Shown here piece by piece: positions 1-9,441 of a DNA stretch of 63,529 bases (the stretch's first letter is position 1; every line of letters starts with the position of its first letter). The position numbers and the translations under genes are program-made. The notes under the pieces were generated by a model that saw only the letters and a list, made by a program, of their open reading frames with translations, was not told the DNA's origin and did no database searches. Source of the stretch: Thermodesulfovibrio sp. N1 (lineage in GTDB: Bacteria; Nitrospirota; Thermodesulfovibrionia; Thermodesulfovibrionales; Thermodesulfovibrionaceae); assembly GCF_001707915.1 (NCBI RefSeq), contig NZ_MAVV01000003.1, positions 1-63,529 on the forward strand, read 5' to 3'.

Positions 1-275
1 CCTTAGTCTGAACGAAGTGAAGGGGAAAGGTTCCCTCCTTTTCTGTCATTCCAATGGGATTTAATGTCCTGAGGAGTTTCTCGTTATTCTCTAGATATGG
101 AAAAAAGTAGGGGATTCTTCGGGCTAACGCCCTCAGAATGACCTTCAAATTGTCACCCTGAGGCAAAGCCGAAGGGTCTCTTTTTTTTAACAAGGAGGGG
201 ATTCTTCACTACGCTATCGCTTCGTTCAGAATGGCAACCTACTCAGTCTGGACAGCACTGACCTCACGGCAATTT
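1..275. repeat. REP-like intergenic element, right part
   Basis: No convincing gene lies here. The stretch is built of modules that recur elsewhere in the window: GATTCTTC...TCAGAATG half-sites and CCTGAGGCAAAGCCGAAGG. The same modules are seen near 10380, 19070 and 22920. It ends at 267-275 with CGGCAATTT, which matches the right end of the inverted-repeat-bounded elements at 18988-19201 and 22866-23164. The left end lies outside the window. Between 276 and 371 only a short open stretch without a credible start is visible. Confidence 0.6.
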
Positions 276-371
276 TTAGTAAAATTGATGATAATCGGAG
301 GAATAGAAAATTAAACAAATTTTTCATCAAATTGCAAGAGCTTACAGAAGAATTGATAATGGAAGGATTAT

Positions 372-1364
372 TTAATAAAACTCTGGTTTCAGAGTCCTGT
401 TCATAAGGTCATCAGTAGCTTTTTTGGGATCTTTACCTTCATAAATTACCTGATAAACTTGCTCTGTTATGGGCATTTCAATTTCTAATTTTTTTGAAAG
501 TTCCATTGCTGATTGACTTGTCTCAACTCCTTCTGCAACTGAGCGCATACTTTTTGTAATTTCCTCAAAAGTTTCGCCCTTTCCAAGTCTATATCCAACA
601 GTATAGTTTCTTGAAAGAGTAGAAGTGCAGGTAAGAAAGAGGTCTCCAAGTCCGCTTAATCCTGAAAAAGTTCTTTCTTTTGCTCCCATTTTTTTACCAA
701 GTCTCATTATCTCATGTAATCCCCTTGTAATTAGTGCAGCCCTTGCATTGTTGCCAAGTTCAAGGGCATCACAAATTCCACTTGCAATAGCAATTACATT
801 TTTTACTGCTCCTCCGATTTCTGCACCAATAGGATCATCGTGTTCATAAACTCTAAAATAATGAGTGCTAAATATCTCCTGTAGCAAAAGCCTTTCCTTT
901 ATATTTGCTCCTGAAATTGTAACAGCAGTTGGCTTTTCTTTAGCAACCTCTATCGCAAAACTTGGTCCAGAAAGAACATATATTTTTTTGTTAAGAATTT
1001 CCTCAAGAATTTGTGAAGGGGTTTTTAAAGTATTTTTTTCTATACCCTTTGATGCACTTACAATAATATTTTCGTCATTAATTTTATTTTTAAGTTGGGA
1101 AAAAACATTTCTTATAAACTGAGTTGGAACAACATTTATAATAAATCGGGCTTTTTTTATTGCTTCAAAAAGATCGTCAGTGCAGATAAGACTTTCTGGG
1201 AGAGAAATTCCAGGTAAATAAACAATATTTTCTCTTTTGTTATTAATAGAATCAACTATCTCCTTTTCCCTTGCCCAGACTATTACATCAAATCCCTTTT
1301 TTGAAAGCAGAGAAGCAAGGGTTGTACCCCAGCTTCCTGCTCCTATGACAGCAATATAAGACAT
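372..1364 (-). CDS. gpsA: Glycerol-3-phosphate dehydrogenase [NAD(P)+]
   Basis: This cytosolic enzyme reduces dihydroxyacetone phosphate to sn-glycerol-3-phosphate, the backbone for phospholipid synthesis. The 330-residue protein has the usual family length. The N-terminal Rossmann motif GAGSWG is at residues 8-13, the family lysine is in GGAVKN (K188), and SGLGDLFLTC (about 236-245) and SRNYTVG (251-257) are the substrate-side signatures. The start follows two bases after the stop of the upstream acyl-CoA synthetase on the same strand, so the two genes are probably one transcript for lipid metabolism. The assignment is firm. Confidence 0.97.
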   Translation of the reverse strand: MSYIAVIGAGSWGTTLASLLSKKGFDVIVWAREKEIVDSINNKRENIVYLPGISLPESLICTDDLFEAIKKARFIINVVPTQFIRNVFSQLKNKINDENIIVSASKGIEKNTLKTPSQILEEILNKKIYVLSGPSFAIEVAKEKPTAVTISGANIKERLLLQEIFSTHYFRVYEHDDPIGAEIGGAVKNVIAIASGICDALELGNNARAALITRGLHEIMRLGKKMGAKERTFSGLSGLGDLFLTCTSTLSRNYTVGYRLGKGETFEEITKSMRSVAEGVETSQSAMELSKKLEIEMPITEQVYQVIYEGKDPKKATDDLMNRTLKPEFY

Positions 1365-1366
1365 GT

Positions 1367-2980
1367 TTATTTTAATTTACCAAATTCTTTAAGTTTTAGT
1401 TCCTTTCTTTTTATCTTACCGCTTATTGTTTTAGGAAGTTCATCAACAAATTCAATTTTTCTTGGATACTTATATGGCGCTGTTTCTTTTTTAACAAAAT
1501 CCTGAATATCTTTTATTAGTTCCTCAGAAGGAGTATAATCTTGTGTAAGAACAATAAAGGCTTTAACAACCTCTCCTCTAACTTCATCGGGGCTTGCAAC
1601 AACCGCTGCTTCTTTTACTGCAGGATGTTTAATCAATGCACTTTCAACTTCAAAGGGTCCTATACGATAGCCAGCACTTATTATAACATCGTCCTCTCTA
1701 CCTACAAACCAGAAATATCCTTCCTCATCTTTATATCCGCGATCTCTTGTGTAATACCATTCTCCCTTAAATGCGGAAGCCATTTCTAATTTATCCCCTA
1801 TGTATTCTTGGAAAAGACCAACAGGTCTTTGAGGATTTATTTTTATGGCAATATTACCTTCAGTGTTTGGTGGAAGAGGATTACCATCATCATCTATTAC
1901 ATCAATATGAAACCCCGGAGTTGGTAGCCCTGTTGCACCAGCTTTCATTGGGATAAATCTGAACATCGCAAGTGTGTTTACTGTTTCAGTCTGTCCATAG
2001 CCATTGTAAATCCATTCACCAGTTGCTTCCTTCCATATATTTATAATTTCAGGATTAAGAGGTTCTCCAGCTGCAACAAAATGTCTTACAGTTTTAAATT
2101 TCAATTCATTAAGGGGATACTCTTTTACAATCATCCTGTATGCAGTAGGTGGTGCACATAGAGTGTTTATTTCGTATTTTTTCAAAGTTTCAACAATAAG
2201 GGCTGGAGAAAATTTACCCTTTCTAAAATAGGTAAAAACTGTTGCTCCCATGTTCCATGGTCCGAAAAAACTTGACCATGCAGCCTTTGCCCAACCAGTA
2301 TCTGATAAATTCCAATGAATATCTCCATGTTTTAAATCAAGCCAGAACTTGCCTGTGATTTTATGAGCAAGGGGATAGCTTACCTGTGTATGAAGTACCA
2401 TTTTAGGTAAACCTGTTGTTCCTGAAGTGAAAAATATAAAGGCAGGGTCTCTTGACAATGTTCTTTCACCAATAAAAGGTTCACTATTGAATAAATCATC
2501 GTATTTTTTCCATCCTGCTTGGTTGTCAACATTTATCAATATAATATCTTTTTCATAATTATTAACTGCTGCTTCTATTTTTGACGCATTTTCAGAATCT
2601 GAGATTACTGCTTTAATTTGTGCTGCCTTTAATCTATATTCAATATCTTTTGTTGTTAAAAGGGTTGTTCCAGGGATGGAAACAGCATTAATTCTCATTA
2701 AAGCAAGTATAATCACCCACCATTGAGGTATATTTGGTAATAATACTAAAACCTTGTCTCCCTTGTTTATTCCAAGTTTTTTAAATCCACCTGCTAATTT
2801 ACTTGAAAGTACTGTTAAATCTTTAAAACTGAATTTTACTGTGCTTTCTCCATTTGTCCATATAAGAGCTGTGGCATCACCCCATTTATCAAAGACATCA
2901 AGGGGGAAAGAAAAAGTCTCTGGTGCTTCGAGTTTGAAGTTTTTGACTTCCTGATAATAGGCTTTCATAGATTCTTGCAT
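1367..2980 (-). CDS. AMP-forming acyl-CoA synthetase, medium-chain/acetyl-CoA-synthetase-like
   Basis: This is a member of the ANL adenylating superfamily. It activates a carboxylic acid to acyl-AMP and then to acyl-CoA. The 537 residues carry the P-loop-like TSGTTGLPK (185-193), the A5 motif NGYGQTET (326-333), the hinge TRDRGYKD (about 411-418) and the C-terminal catalytic lysine in PKTISGK (K522). The early W/G-rich pocket and overall length resemble the ACSM medium-chain group more than classical 650-residue acetyl-CoA synthetase. The substrate cannot be read from the sequence. A strong ribosome site (GGGAGGGG) precedes the ATG at 2980. gpsA follows after two bases. Confidence 0.9.
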   Translation of the reverse strand: MQESMKAYYQEVKNFKLEAPETFSFPLDVFDKWGDATALIWTNGESTVKFSFKDLTVLSSKLAGGFKKLGINKGDKVLVLLPNIPQWWVIILALMRINAVSIPGTTLLTTKDIEYRLKAAQIKAVISDSENASKIEAAVNNYEKDIILINVDNQAGWKKYDDLFNSEPFIGERTLSRDPAFIFFTSGTTGLPKMVLHTQVSYPLAHKITGKFWLDLKHGDIHWNLSDTGWAKAAWSSFFGPWNMGATVFTYFRKGKFSPALIVETLKKYEINTLCAPPTAYRMIVKEYPLNELKFKTVRHFVAAGEPLNPEIINIWKEATGEWIYNGYGQTETVNTLAMFRFIPMKAGATGLPTPGFHIDVIDDDGNPLPPNTEGNIAIKINPQRPVGLFQEYIGDKLEMASAFKGEWYYTRDRGYKDEEGYFWFVGREDDVIISAGYRIGPFEVESALIKHPAVKEAAVVASPDEVRGEVVKAFIVLTQDYTPSEELIKDIQDFVKKETAPYKYPRKIEFVDELPKTISGKIKRKELKLKEFGKLK

Positions 2981-3076
2981 GGAACCCCTCCCAAAAATTT
3001 TTAGAATAATCTTACATCATATAATAAAGAAAAGAATGTTTGCAAGCAGGAAGTTTTATCTGATAGAATAGACCTT

Positions 3077-3904
3077 GTGATTAGTGGAAAGACAAAGATT
3101 ATAGGCATATTTGGAGACCCCATAGAACATACCCTTTCTCCCCTCATGCACAATGCAGCCTTTAAACATCTTAAACTTAACTACTGCTATGTTCCCTTTA
3201 ATGTAAAAAGAGAACAATTAAAAGAAGCTGTGCAGGCAATAAAAGCTTTGAATTTAATTGGTGTAAACATCACAGTTCCTCATAAAGAAGCTGTAATTCA
3301 GTATCTTGATGAATTATCAGAAGAGGCAAGATACATTGAAGCAGTGAACACCATTTTAAATGAAAATGGAAAACTTATAGGATTTAACACAGATGCAAGA
3401 GGTTTTATTATATCTTTAAAAAAAGAAAAAGTTTTGGTGAAAGATAAAAACATTTTAATCTTAGGTGCTGGAGGAGCTGCAAAAGCTATTGCATACGGGA
3501 TTTTGAAGGAAGGGGGGAACCTATACATTTTTAATAGAACCCTATCAAAGGCATATAAAATTAAGGATTCTTTTAGTGGAATTGGTAAGATTGAAGTAAT
3601 TGAAGAGTTAAACAATGAATTGATGGAGAAAATTCAAATAATAATCAATGCTACTTCCTTAGGTTTAAAAGAAAAGGATCCTATGCCACTTAATCCATCT
3701 TTACTTAAAAAAGAACATGTCTTTTATGATATTGTATATCCAGAAACTCCCATAATGAGGGAAGCAAAAAAATTTGGATGCAAAACTATTGGTGGACTTG
3801 GTATGTTACTTTGGCAAGCAGCTTTAGCCTTTGAAATATGGACATCTAAACCCGCTCCAATAAAAGTTATGAAAAAATTTTTAAAAAATAAAAAAAACTA
3901 TTGA
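3077..3904 (+). CDS. aroE: Shikimate dehydrogenase
   Basis: This enzyme reduces 3-dehydroshikimate to shikimate with NADPH, in the pathway that begins with the aroF product encoded at 26659. The 275 residues show the substrate loop SPLMHN (21-26), the catalytic lysine in NITVPHK (K70), the aspartate in NTDARG (D106) and the nucleotide-binding [10 protein letters not shown] (130-139). The start is GTG; no strong ribosome site is visible and no better in-frame start exists. The gene is divergent from the acyl-CoA synthetase gene, with about 96 bases between them that must hold both promoters. The C-terminus is lysine- and asparagine-rich and runs up to the promoter of pilM. Confidence 0.96.
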   Translation: MISGKTKIIGIFGDPIEHTLSPLMHNAAFKHLKLNYCYVPFNVKREQLKEAVQAIKALNLIGVNITVPHKEAVIQYLDELSEEARYIEAVNTILNENGKLIGFNTDARGFIISLKKEKVLVKDKNILILGAGGAAKAIAYGILKEGGNLYIFNRTLSKAYKIKDSFSGIGKIEVIEELNNELMEKIQIIINATSLGLKEKDPMPLNPSLLKKEHVFYDIVYPETPIMREAKKFGCKTIGGLGMLLWQAALAFEIWTSKPAPIKVMKKFLKNKKNY

Positions 3905-3929
3905 CAAAAGTTAAAAAATTTGATACAAC
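3901..3929 (+). promoter_or_regulatory. Candidate sigma-70-type promoter of the pil operon
   Basis: TTGACA (3901-3906) and TACAAC (3924-3929) are separated by 17 bases. The -35 overlaps the aroE stop codon. Transcription would begin around 3936, only some six bases before the pilM ATG at 3942, and no Shine-Dalgarno sequence is visible, so pilM may be read from a leaderless or nearly leaderless mRNA. This is inferred from sequence only. Confidence 0.45.
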
Positions 3930-3941
3930 TATACATAACTT

Positions 3942-4886
3942 ATGATGATAGGTATCGAAATAGAACCCTCCGCTATTAAATCTGCTTTAGTTAGAAAAAA
4001 GGGTGGATATGAGCTTTTAAATTGGGAGATATTTGAACTTCCAGAAGGAGTTGTAAAAAGTACAGGCATTGCTGATATTGATACACTTCTAAAAAATTTA
4101 ATAAAAATTCCAGCAAAATTTGAGCTAAAAAATCCTCAGGTTGCCTTTTCAATATCTGGACCAACTAATTCAGCAATTAGAATTCTTGAACTTCCATATA
4201 TTGATGAAAATGAAATAGAGCTCAACCTTCCCATGGAACTTGACAAATATATACCTTTTAGCGTGAAAGAAGTTTTCTATGATTATCAAATAATAGAAAA
4301 ATCAAAAAATAAAAATACAAGCAAGGTAATTGTGGCTGTTGCATTAAAAGAACTTGTTAATGATTATGCCAACATATTGGAAAAAGCTGGAATGATACCT
4401 CTTGTAGCTGATATTAGTTGCCTTGCCCTTTATAATGTTTATGAAGTTAATTATCAAGAACCTTCAGTATCTGCTATTGTAAATATTGGTGAAAATGTTA
4501 TTAATTTTAATATTGTGAAAGGCAGACAACCATTATATATTAGAGATAGCATCAATGCTTACAATATACCTATTGAAAATGCCAATGAAGATGAAATAAG
4601 AAATTATGCCGATGAAGTTTCAGCAGAGATATACAAACAGGTAGAGTACTTTAAAACAATAAATCCTGAAAATCCTGTTGAAAAGGTTTATATTACAGGA
4701 ATACCAACGGTATCTCCTCTATTCTTGCAGGCTTTACAGGAAAGGCTTGATATTGACATCTCCCTTTTCAATCCCTTTAAAAATATTAAGATTCACAAGG
4801 ATATCTCATTAAAAATGCAAAAATACTCTGCTATATCATCAATCTCAATAGGTTTATCTTTAAGGGGTACGGAGAAAATAAAATGA
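3942..4886 (+). CDS. pilM: Type IV pilus inner-membrane platform protein PilM (actin-like ATPase)
   Basis: PilM is a cytoplasmic FtsA/actin-like protein that binds the N-terminal tail of PilN and links the pilus motor to the alignment complex. The 314-residue product begins with the actin-fold phosphate-1 region MIGIEIEPSAIKSALV, and later shows ISGPTNSAIRILELP and the second nucleotide-binding region AIVNIGENVINFNIV, all typical of PilM. It is the first gene of a pilMNOPQ operon and overlaps pilN by four bases (ATGA). Two ATG codons lie in tandem; the second (3945) would serve equally well. No ATPase (pilB/T) or pilC gene is present nearby. Confidence 0.92.
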   Translation: MMIGIEIEPSAIKSALVRKKGGYELLNWEIFELPEGVVKSTGIADIDTLLKNLIKIPAKFELKNPQVAFSISGPTNSAIRILELPYIDENEIELNLPMELDKYIPFSVKEVFYDYQIIEKSKNKNTSKVIVAVALKELVNDYANILEKAGMIPLVADISCLALYNVYEVNYQEPSVSAIVNIGENVINFNIVKGRQPLYIRDSINAYNIPIENANEDEIRNYADEVSAEIYKQVEYFKTINPENPVEKVYITGIPTVSPLFLQALQERLDIDISLFNPFKNIKIHKDISLKMQKYSAISSISIGLSLRGTEKIK

Positions 4887-5497
4887 TAAAGATAAATCTT
4901 TTACCAAAAAGAGAGATAAAGAGGGCTGCAAGCCCAATAGGGGAGGGAGTATCAAAGGATATTTTACTTAAGCTTGCTCTGCCTGTTGGAGTAGTTGTTC
5001 TGTTAGTACTGGCAGTGTTTGCTTACATGGAAATTACAAAATCAAGCCTTAAAAAGGAAATAGAAGACCAGAAAAAAATACTTGCCCAACTTCAACAAAA
5101 AATTGAAGAGGTAAAAAAATTCGAAGCTTTAAATAAGGATATTGAGACGAAGACAAAATTAATAGAAGAATTAAAAAAGAAGCAGTCAGTACCTGTAACA
5201 ATTTTAAGTTCAATTGCAAAAACACTACCAGAGGGTGTATGGCTTACAGAGGTTAATTATGGAATGCCAGTTAAAAAAGAAGGTGGTCAAACAGCAGACA
5301 AAGAAAAAGAAAAAATGGCAGAAAAAACAATTGTGACAAAGGGTTTTGGTTTTTCAAATTTAAACATAGTTGCTTTTGTAGAAGCCTTAAAGAAATCTCC
5401 TGATTTTTCCGATATTAATCTTGTGGAAACGCAACAGACCATATATGATAATGTGCCAGTTTATAAATTTATTTTAGAATTCAAATTAAAGGAATAG
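4883..5497 (+). CDS. pilN: Type IV pilus assembly protein PilN
   Basis: PilN is a bitopic inner-membrane protein that heterodimerises with PilO and anchors PilM. The product starts with MIKINLLPKREIKR, which contains the conserved INLLP motif that docks into PilM. A single transmembrane helix follows at about residues 30-50, then a coiled coil (about 52-100) and a periplasmic ferredoxin-like domain. The 204 residues match the family. A lysine/glutamate-rich insert (about 130-148) is present in the periplasmic domain. The start overlaps the pilM stop, so translation is coupled. Confidence 0.93.
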   Translation: MIKINLLPKREIKRAASPIGEGVSKDILLKLALPVGVVVLLVLAVFAYMEITKSSLKKEIEDQKKILAQLQQKIEEVKKFEALNKDIETKTKLIEELKKKQSVPVTILSSIAKTLPEGVWLTEVNYGMPVKKEGGQTADKEKEKMAEKTIVTKGFGFSNLNIVAFVEALKKSPDFSDINLVETQQTIYDNVPVYKFILEFKLKE

Positions 5498-5501
5498 AAA
5501 A

Positions 5502-6122
5502 ATGGATTGGGGAAATATTTCACCAAGAAACAGAATTTTGTTAATGATAGTTTTACCATTAGCAATTCTTATATTATTTTATTCTCTATATTTTACCTCC
5601 GGTTTCGAAGAACTGGACAAATTAAAAAAGGAAAATCAGGCATTAAAAGAAGAAATAGCTAATGCACAAAGAATAGCTGCAAAATATGAAGAGCTTAAAA
5701 AGATGAATGAGGAACTTACAAAGAAAATGGAATACCTGAAAACTCTTTTACCAAAGGAAGCTGAGGTTTCTGATGTTTTAAAAAGAGTGTCTGAACAGGG
5801 AATACAAAAGGGTTTAATTGTTACCCTCTGGAGACCAAAAGGAAAAGAAGTTCACGAATCTAAAGAAATATATAAAATCCCTGTAGAAGTAAAAATAAAA
5901 GGTAAATATCATACATTTGGTTTATTCTTTGCTGATATATCAAAAATTGAAAGAATAATAAATGTAAACACTATTGATTTTAAAGCGGGAAATGTTGATG
6001 AAAGAGGCGAGATTAAATTAGGTGCTGACCCTACAATGCTCAATGCTAACTTAGTTATTACTACATATTCACTTATTCCCGATGAAGAAAAGAAAAAATT
6101 AAAAGAACAACAAAAGAAATAG
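5502..6122 (+). CDS. pilO: Type IV pilus assembly protein PilO
   Basis: PilO pairs with PilN in the inner-membrane alignment complex. The 206-residue protein has a short cytoplasmic tail with RNRILLMI, one transmembrane helix (about 12-31), a coiled coil (about 33-80) and a ferredoxin-like periplasmic domain that ends in a charged KKKLKEQQKK tail. The YHTFGLFFADISKIERI segment is typical of PilO. The gene lies four bases after pilN and two bases before pilP. Confidence 0.92.
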   Translation: MDWGNISPRNRILLMIVLPLAILILFYSLYFTSGFEELDKLKKENQALKEEIANAQRIAAKYEELKKMNEELTKKMEYLKTLLPKEAEVSDVLKRVSEQGIQKGLIVTLWRPKGKEVHESKEIYKIPVEVKIKGKYHTFGLFFADISKIERIINVNTIDFKAGNVDERGEIKLGADPTMLNANLVITTYSLIPDEEKKKLKEQQKK

Positions 6123-6124
6123 CT

Positions 6125-6637
6125 ATGGAAAGAAAAAGAATTCTTACAATTATATTGTTGATTTTATTATTAGTGCTAATTGTATATGGAATTTTCCAAT
6201 ATACTACAATAGTACCAAAACCTGAATTACAAAAAGCTCAACCAAAACCCGCTACATTAGCAATAGAGGATAAAAAATCCGATAAAAGTTCTCAGTTAGC
6301 ATCTTCCTATGATGCTGTAACTTTTAGAGATCCCTTTACTCCTTTAATAGTTAGAAAAGAAAAGGGTACTGGAATTTCAATTCTTCAAAACTATGAAATT
6401 GAAGAGCTCAGATTAAGTGGAGTAGTTAAAGATAATGGAGGCTTTAAAGCTTTAATAAAAACTCCTGATGGAAGGCACTTTGTTGTTAAACAAAATGACA
6501 AGATAGGATTACATGGCGGCAGAATATCTAAAATTAATAAGGACAGTATCGAGATTAAAGAGACTGCTAAATCCTATACAGGAGAAATTATACAGGTAAC
6601 AAAAACATTGAAATTAAGAACGGAGGAAGGGCAATGA
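6125..6637 (+). CDS. pilP: Type IV pilus assembly protein PilP
   Basis: PilP bridges PilN/PilO to the outer-membrane secretin PilQ. The 170-residue protein has an N-terminal hydrophobic segment (about 5-24) that looks like an uncleaved anchor, since no lipobox cysteine is visible. A proline/lysine-rich linker precedes the HR-like beta domain, which includes the family motifs RDPFTP (about 68-73), LRLSGVV and HGGRISKI. The lack of a lipidation cysteine differs from the Pseudomonas and Neisseria proteins. It overlaps pilQ by four bases (ATGA). Confidence 0.88.
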   Translation: MERKRILTIILLILLLVLIVYGIFQYTTIVPKPELQKAQPKPATLAIEDKKSDKSSQLASSYDAVTFRDPFTPLIVRKEKGTGISILQNYEIEELRLSGVVKDNGGFKALIKTPDGRHFVVKQNDKIGLHGGRISKINKDSIEIKETAKSYTGEIIQVTKTLKLRTEEGQ

Positions 6638-8784
6638 TAAATAGGGGTATTATTTTAATAGCAATATGTTTTTTATTAATTTCTTCTTCTTTATGGGCAG
6701 GTGAGATTAATTCTGTAGTTTCTGAGGGCAATAACCTTAGGATACAGCTTTCTGATAAGTCTGATTATAAAATAATTCCATCAGAGGACCCCTTTAAGCT
6801 TAAAATAGAGCTTTTATCTGCAAAGCCCGGAATCCTTAGCAAAAAAATCCTTTATCATGAGGGTCTAATAAGTGAAATATCAGCTCAGCCTACCAAAAGA
6901 GGAAGCATTGTTGAAATTTTACTGGCTGAACCATCTTCATGGGAGATAAAAAATGATGCAAATATTTTGGTTGTTACTTTTAATCCAGAAACAAAAAAAT
7001 CTGTTGAATCTAAGGTTTCAAAAATAATAGAGCTTTCAATGGAAAAAACTGAAGATGGATTTGAGATATCCATTCAAGGTGATGGTGAACTTCCTGAACC
7101 TAAAATTACAAAGTCTGATGATTATGTTAATTTGGAGTTTTACGGTGTAATATTTGATACAGAACCATCAAAAGACATTCCCTTGTCTGTAAAAAGAGAA
7201 GGCGAAACCTTAATATTGAGCTTTGCTTTAGGGAAAAATATAGAAATTGAACCTCTTTATCTTGGTGATGAATTAATTCTTGATATTAAAAAATCCAAGG
7301 TAGCAGAGGATTTAAAGGTTGCCAAAACTGCAAAAGAAGATTCCAAGAAAACAGTCAAGAAAGAAAAAATAGATATTTCTGCTCCAGTAATTACCCCTTC
7401 TGCAGAGAAAACCATATCCCTTGACCTTCAGGATGCAGATATTGTTGGTGCATTGAGACTTCTTGCTGAGACAGGTGGATACAACTTAGTATTACACCCA
7501 CGAGTAGGAGGAAAAATTACACTTAACTTAAGAAATGTTCCTTTAATGCAGGCTATTGATATAATCTGCAAAAATTCCAATCTTGTCAAACTCGAGGAAG
7601 AAAACAATGTTATAAGAGTTTTACCTATTGAATCATACATGATCGAGCTTGTTTTAGAAAAAAAGGAAACAAGGGTATACAAATTAAAATATGTAAGACC
7701 ATCAAATGTTTTACAGAGAACAGCAGATTTAAGAACAGCTCTTGCTGATTCAAAAATATTTCAATTTTTTGGAGTTGAAACTATTCAAGTAGAAAAAGAT
7801 CCGAAAACAGGAATGATTGAATACAAAGTATCAAGCATTCCAGAGAAAAAAGAAACAGAAAAAACAATTAAATATCAAACAGCAACTGAAACAAGAGAAG
7901 AAACAACAACTAAAGTAATAGGAATATCTGTTGATGAGCTAACGGGGTCTCTTATTATCAATGCTCCTCTTTCAATTCACAAAGAAATAGAAAAAGTAAT
8001 AGCCAAGCTTGATGTTCCACAAAAACAAATTCTTATAGAGGCAAGAATCATAGAAATTAGTAGTTCCTTTTCAAAGAGCCTTGGTTTTGAATGGGGAATT
8101 AGATGGTCTCCACCCGGTTCAAGGACAACAATTGGTGGTTCCCAATCTGGCGCTAATGTTCCAGGTGGAAGTACTCCAGTAGCAGTTAATCTTCCCGCTG
8201 GCACAGGAAGGGTTGCTCAGGGAACATCAGCAATAACAGTGGGTTATCTAAATGCCGCCGGTACTTTTGCCCTTGATTTGAGAATTTCAGCACTTCAGCA
8301 GACAGGTAAAGGAAAGGTTATATCAAATCCAAAAATTGTAACCATAGATAATCAAAAGGCATTAATAGTTCAAGGTGAAACAATTCCTTACGGTGAACTT
8401 ACAACATCAGGTGGCGTAACCAATGTAACAACTAAATTTAAAGATGTAGCAATACAACTTGATGTAACACCAAGATTAACGGAAGATGAAAAGATTAATC
8501 TTTATGTAAATTTTTTAAAAGAGGACTTAGTTGAATTTGTTAATATAGGAGGCGTTCTCGCACCGAGAACAATAAAGCTTTCCTCTGCTACAGAAGCAAC
8601 AATTTTAGACGGGGAAACCCTTGTTCTTGGTGGAATATATAAAAAGACAGACAGAATGTCAAATTCAAAGGTACCCGGTCTTGGTGATATTCCTCTTGTT
8701 GGAGAATTATTTACAAGCAGGGGTAGGGATGAGGATATTTACGAAGTTTTAATATTTATCACACCAAGAATTTTAAGAAACTAA
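6634..8784 (+). CDS. pilQ: Type IV pilus secretin PilQ
   Basis: PilQ forms the outer-membrane channel through which the pilus passes. The 716 residues contain a signal peptide (about 1-22), an AMIN-type region (about 25-200) that would bind peptidoglycan, a lysine-rich linker, an STN/N0 domain (about 260-320, with ISLDLQDADIVGALRLLAE), an N1 domain with a low-complexity threonine/glutamate loop (about 395-420), and the C-terminal secretin domain (about 470-716) with VPGLGDIPLVGELF. It is the last gene of the pilMNOPQ run; a response regulator follows after twelve bases, so the two-component genes may be co-transcribed. Confidence 0.95.
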   Translation: MINRGIILIAICFLLISSSLWAGEINSVVSEGNNLRIQLSDKSDYKIIPSEDPFKLKIELLSAKPGILSKKILYHEGLISEISAQPTKRGSIVEILLAEPSSWEIKNDANILVVTFNPETKKSVESKVSKIIELSMEKTEDGFEISIQGDGELPEPKITKSDDYVNLEFYGVIFDTEPSKDIPLSVKREGETLILSFALGKNIEIEPLYLGDELILDIKKSKVAEDLKVAKTAKEDSKKTVKKEKIDISAPVITPSAEKTISLDLQDADIVGALRLLAETGGYNLVLHPRVGGKITLNLRNVPLMQAIDIICKNSNLVKLEEENNVIRVLPIESYMIELVLEKKETRVYKLKYVRPSNVLQRTADLRTALADSKIFQFFGVETIQVEKDPKTGMIEYKVSSIPEKKETEKTIKYQTATETREETTTKVIGISVDELTGSLIINAPLSIHKEIEKVIAKLDVPQKQILIEARIIEISSSFSKSLGFEWGIRWSPPGSRTTIGGSQSGANVPGGSTPVAVNLPAGTGRVAQGTSAITVGYLNAAGTFALDLRISALQQTGKGKVISNPKIVTIDNQKALIVQGETIPYGELTTSGGVTNVTTKFKDVAIQLDVTPRLTEDEKINLYVNFLKEDLVEFVNIGGVLAPRTIKLSSATEATILDGETLVLGGIYKKTDRMSNSKVPGLGDIPLVGELFTSRGRDEDIYEVLIFITPRILRN

Positions 8785-8796
8785 TGATAAATTTAA

Positions 8797-9441
8797 ATGC
8801 GCATTCTCCTCATAGAGGATGACAGAGTTTTAGGTGAAACCTTAAAGGATTACCTCTCCATCCATGAAATAGAGACAATCTGGTTATGGGATGAAAGGGA
8901 ACTTCCAAAGATAATCAGAAATCATGAATTTGATGTAATAGTAATTGACCTAATTCTTAAATTTTCCTCAGGAGAGGATATAATAGCAGTACTAAGAAAA
9001 GCAGGCATAAAAACTCCCATATTAGTAATAACTGCCAAGAGAGGAATAGAAAACAAAGAAGAATGTTTCCTTAAAGGTGCTGATGATTACCTTACAAAAC
9101 CCTTTGATTTTAAAGAACTTGTACTCCGTATAAAAGCATTAGGCAAAAGAAGACACATAGAAAGCATAATAAACATTGGTGATATAACAATAAATCTTGA
9201 TGCAAAAACAATTCATAGAGGTACTGAAGAAATAAAAATATCAAAAAAGGCATGGCAAGTTCTTGAAATTCTTTTAAGAAAAAGAGGGGAAATCGTTGAC
9301 ACCGATACAATTCTCAATTATGTTTGGTCTGATAAAGATGTAGGAGAGGAGATTGTAAGAGCCTACATAAAAGAGTTAAGAAAGATTCTGCCACCAGAAA
9401 GTATTAAAACCTATCTAGGAAGGGGATATAAAATAAGTTGA
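8797..9441 (+). CDS. OmpR-family response regulator
   Basis: This is a phospho-accepting transcription regulator paired with the histidine kinase at 9438. The receiver domain (1-115) has the acidic pair ED/D at residues 7-9, the phosphorylation aspartate D51 in VIVIDLI and the lysine in LTKPF. A winged-helix C-terminal domain (about 125-214) ends in the typical YLGRGYKIS. It sits directly between pilQ and the pilin gene, where many bacteria have the NtrC-type PilR, so a role in pilin expression is plausible but not shown. A broken copy lies at 22175-22820. Confidence 0.92.
   Translation: MRILLIEDDRVLGETLKDYLSIHEIETIWLWDERELPKIIRNHEFDVIVIDLILKFSSGEDIIAVLRKAGIKTPILVITAKRGIENKEECFLKGADDYLTKPFDFKELVLRIKALGKRRHIESIINIGDITINLDAKTIHRGTEEIKISKKAWQVLEILLRKRGEIVDTDTILNYVWSDKDVGEEIVRAYIKELRKILPPESIKTYLGRGYKIS

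Noticed and set aside
297-405. Open stretch reading RKLNKFFIKLQELTEELIMEG at the left edge
   Set aside because: No start codon or ribosome site, and it overlaps the 3' end of gpsA; at most the tail of a lost gene.
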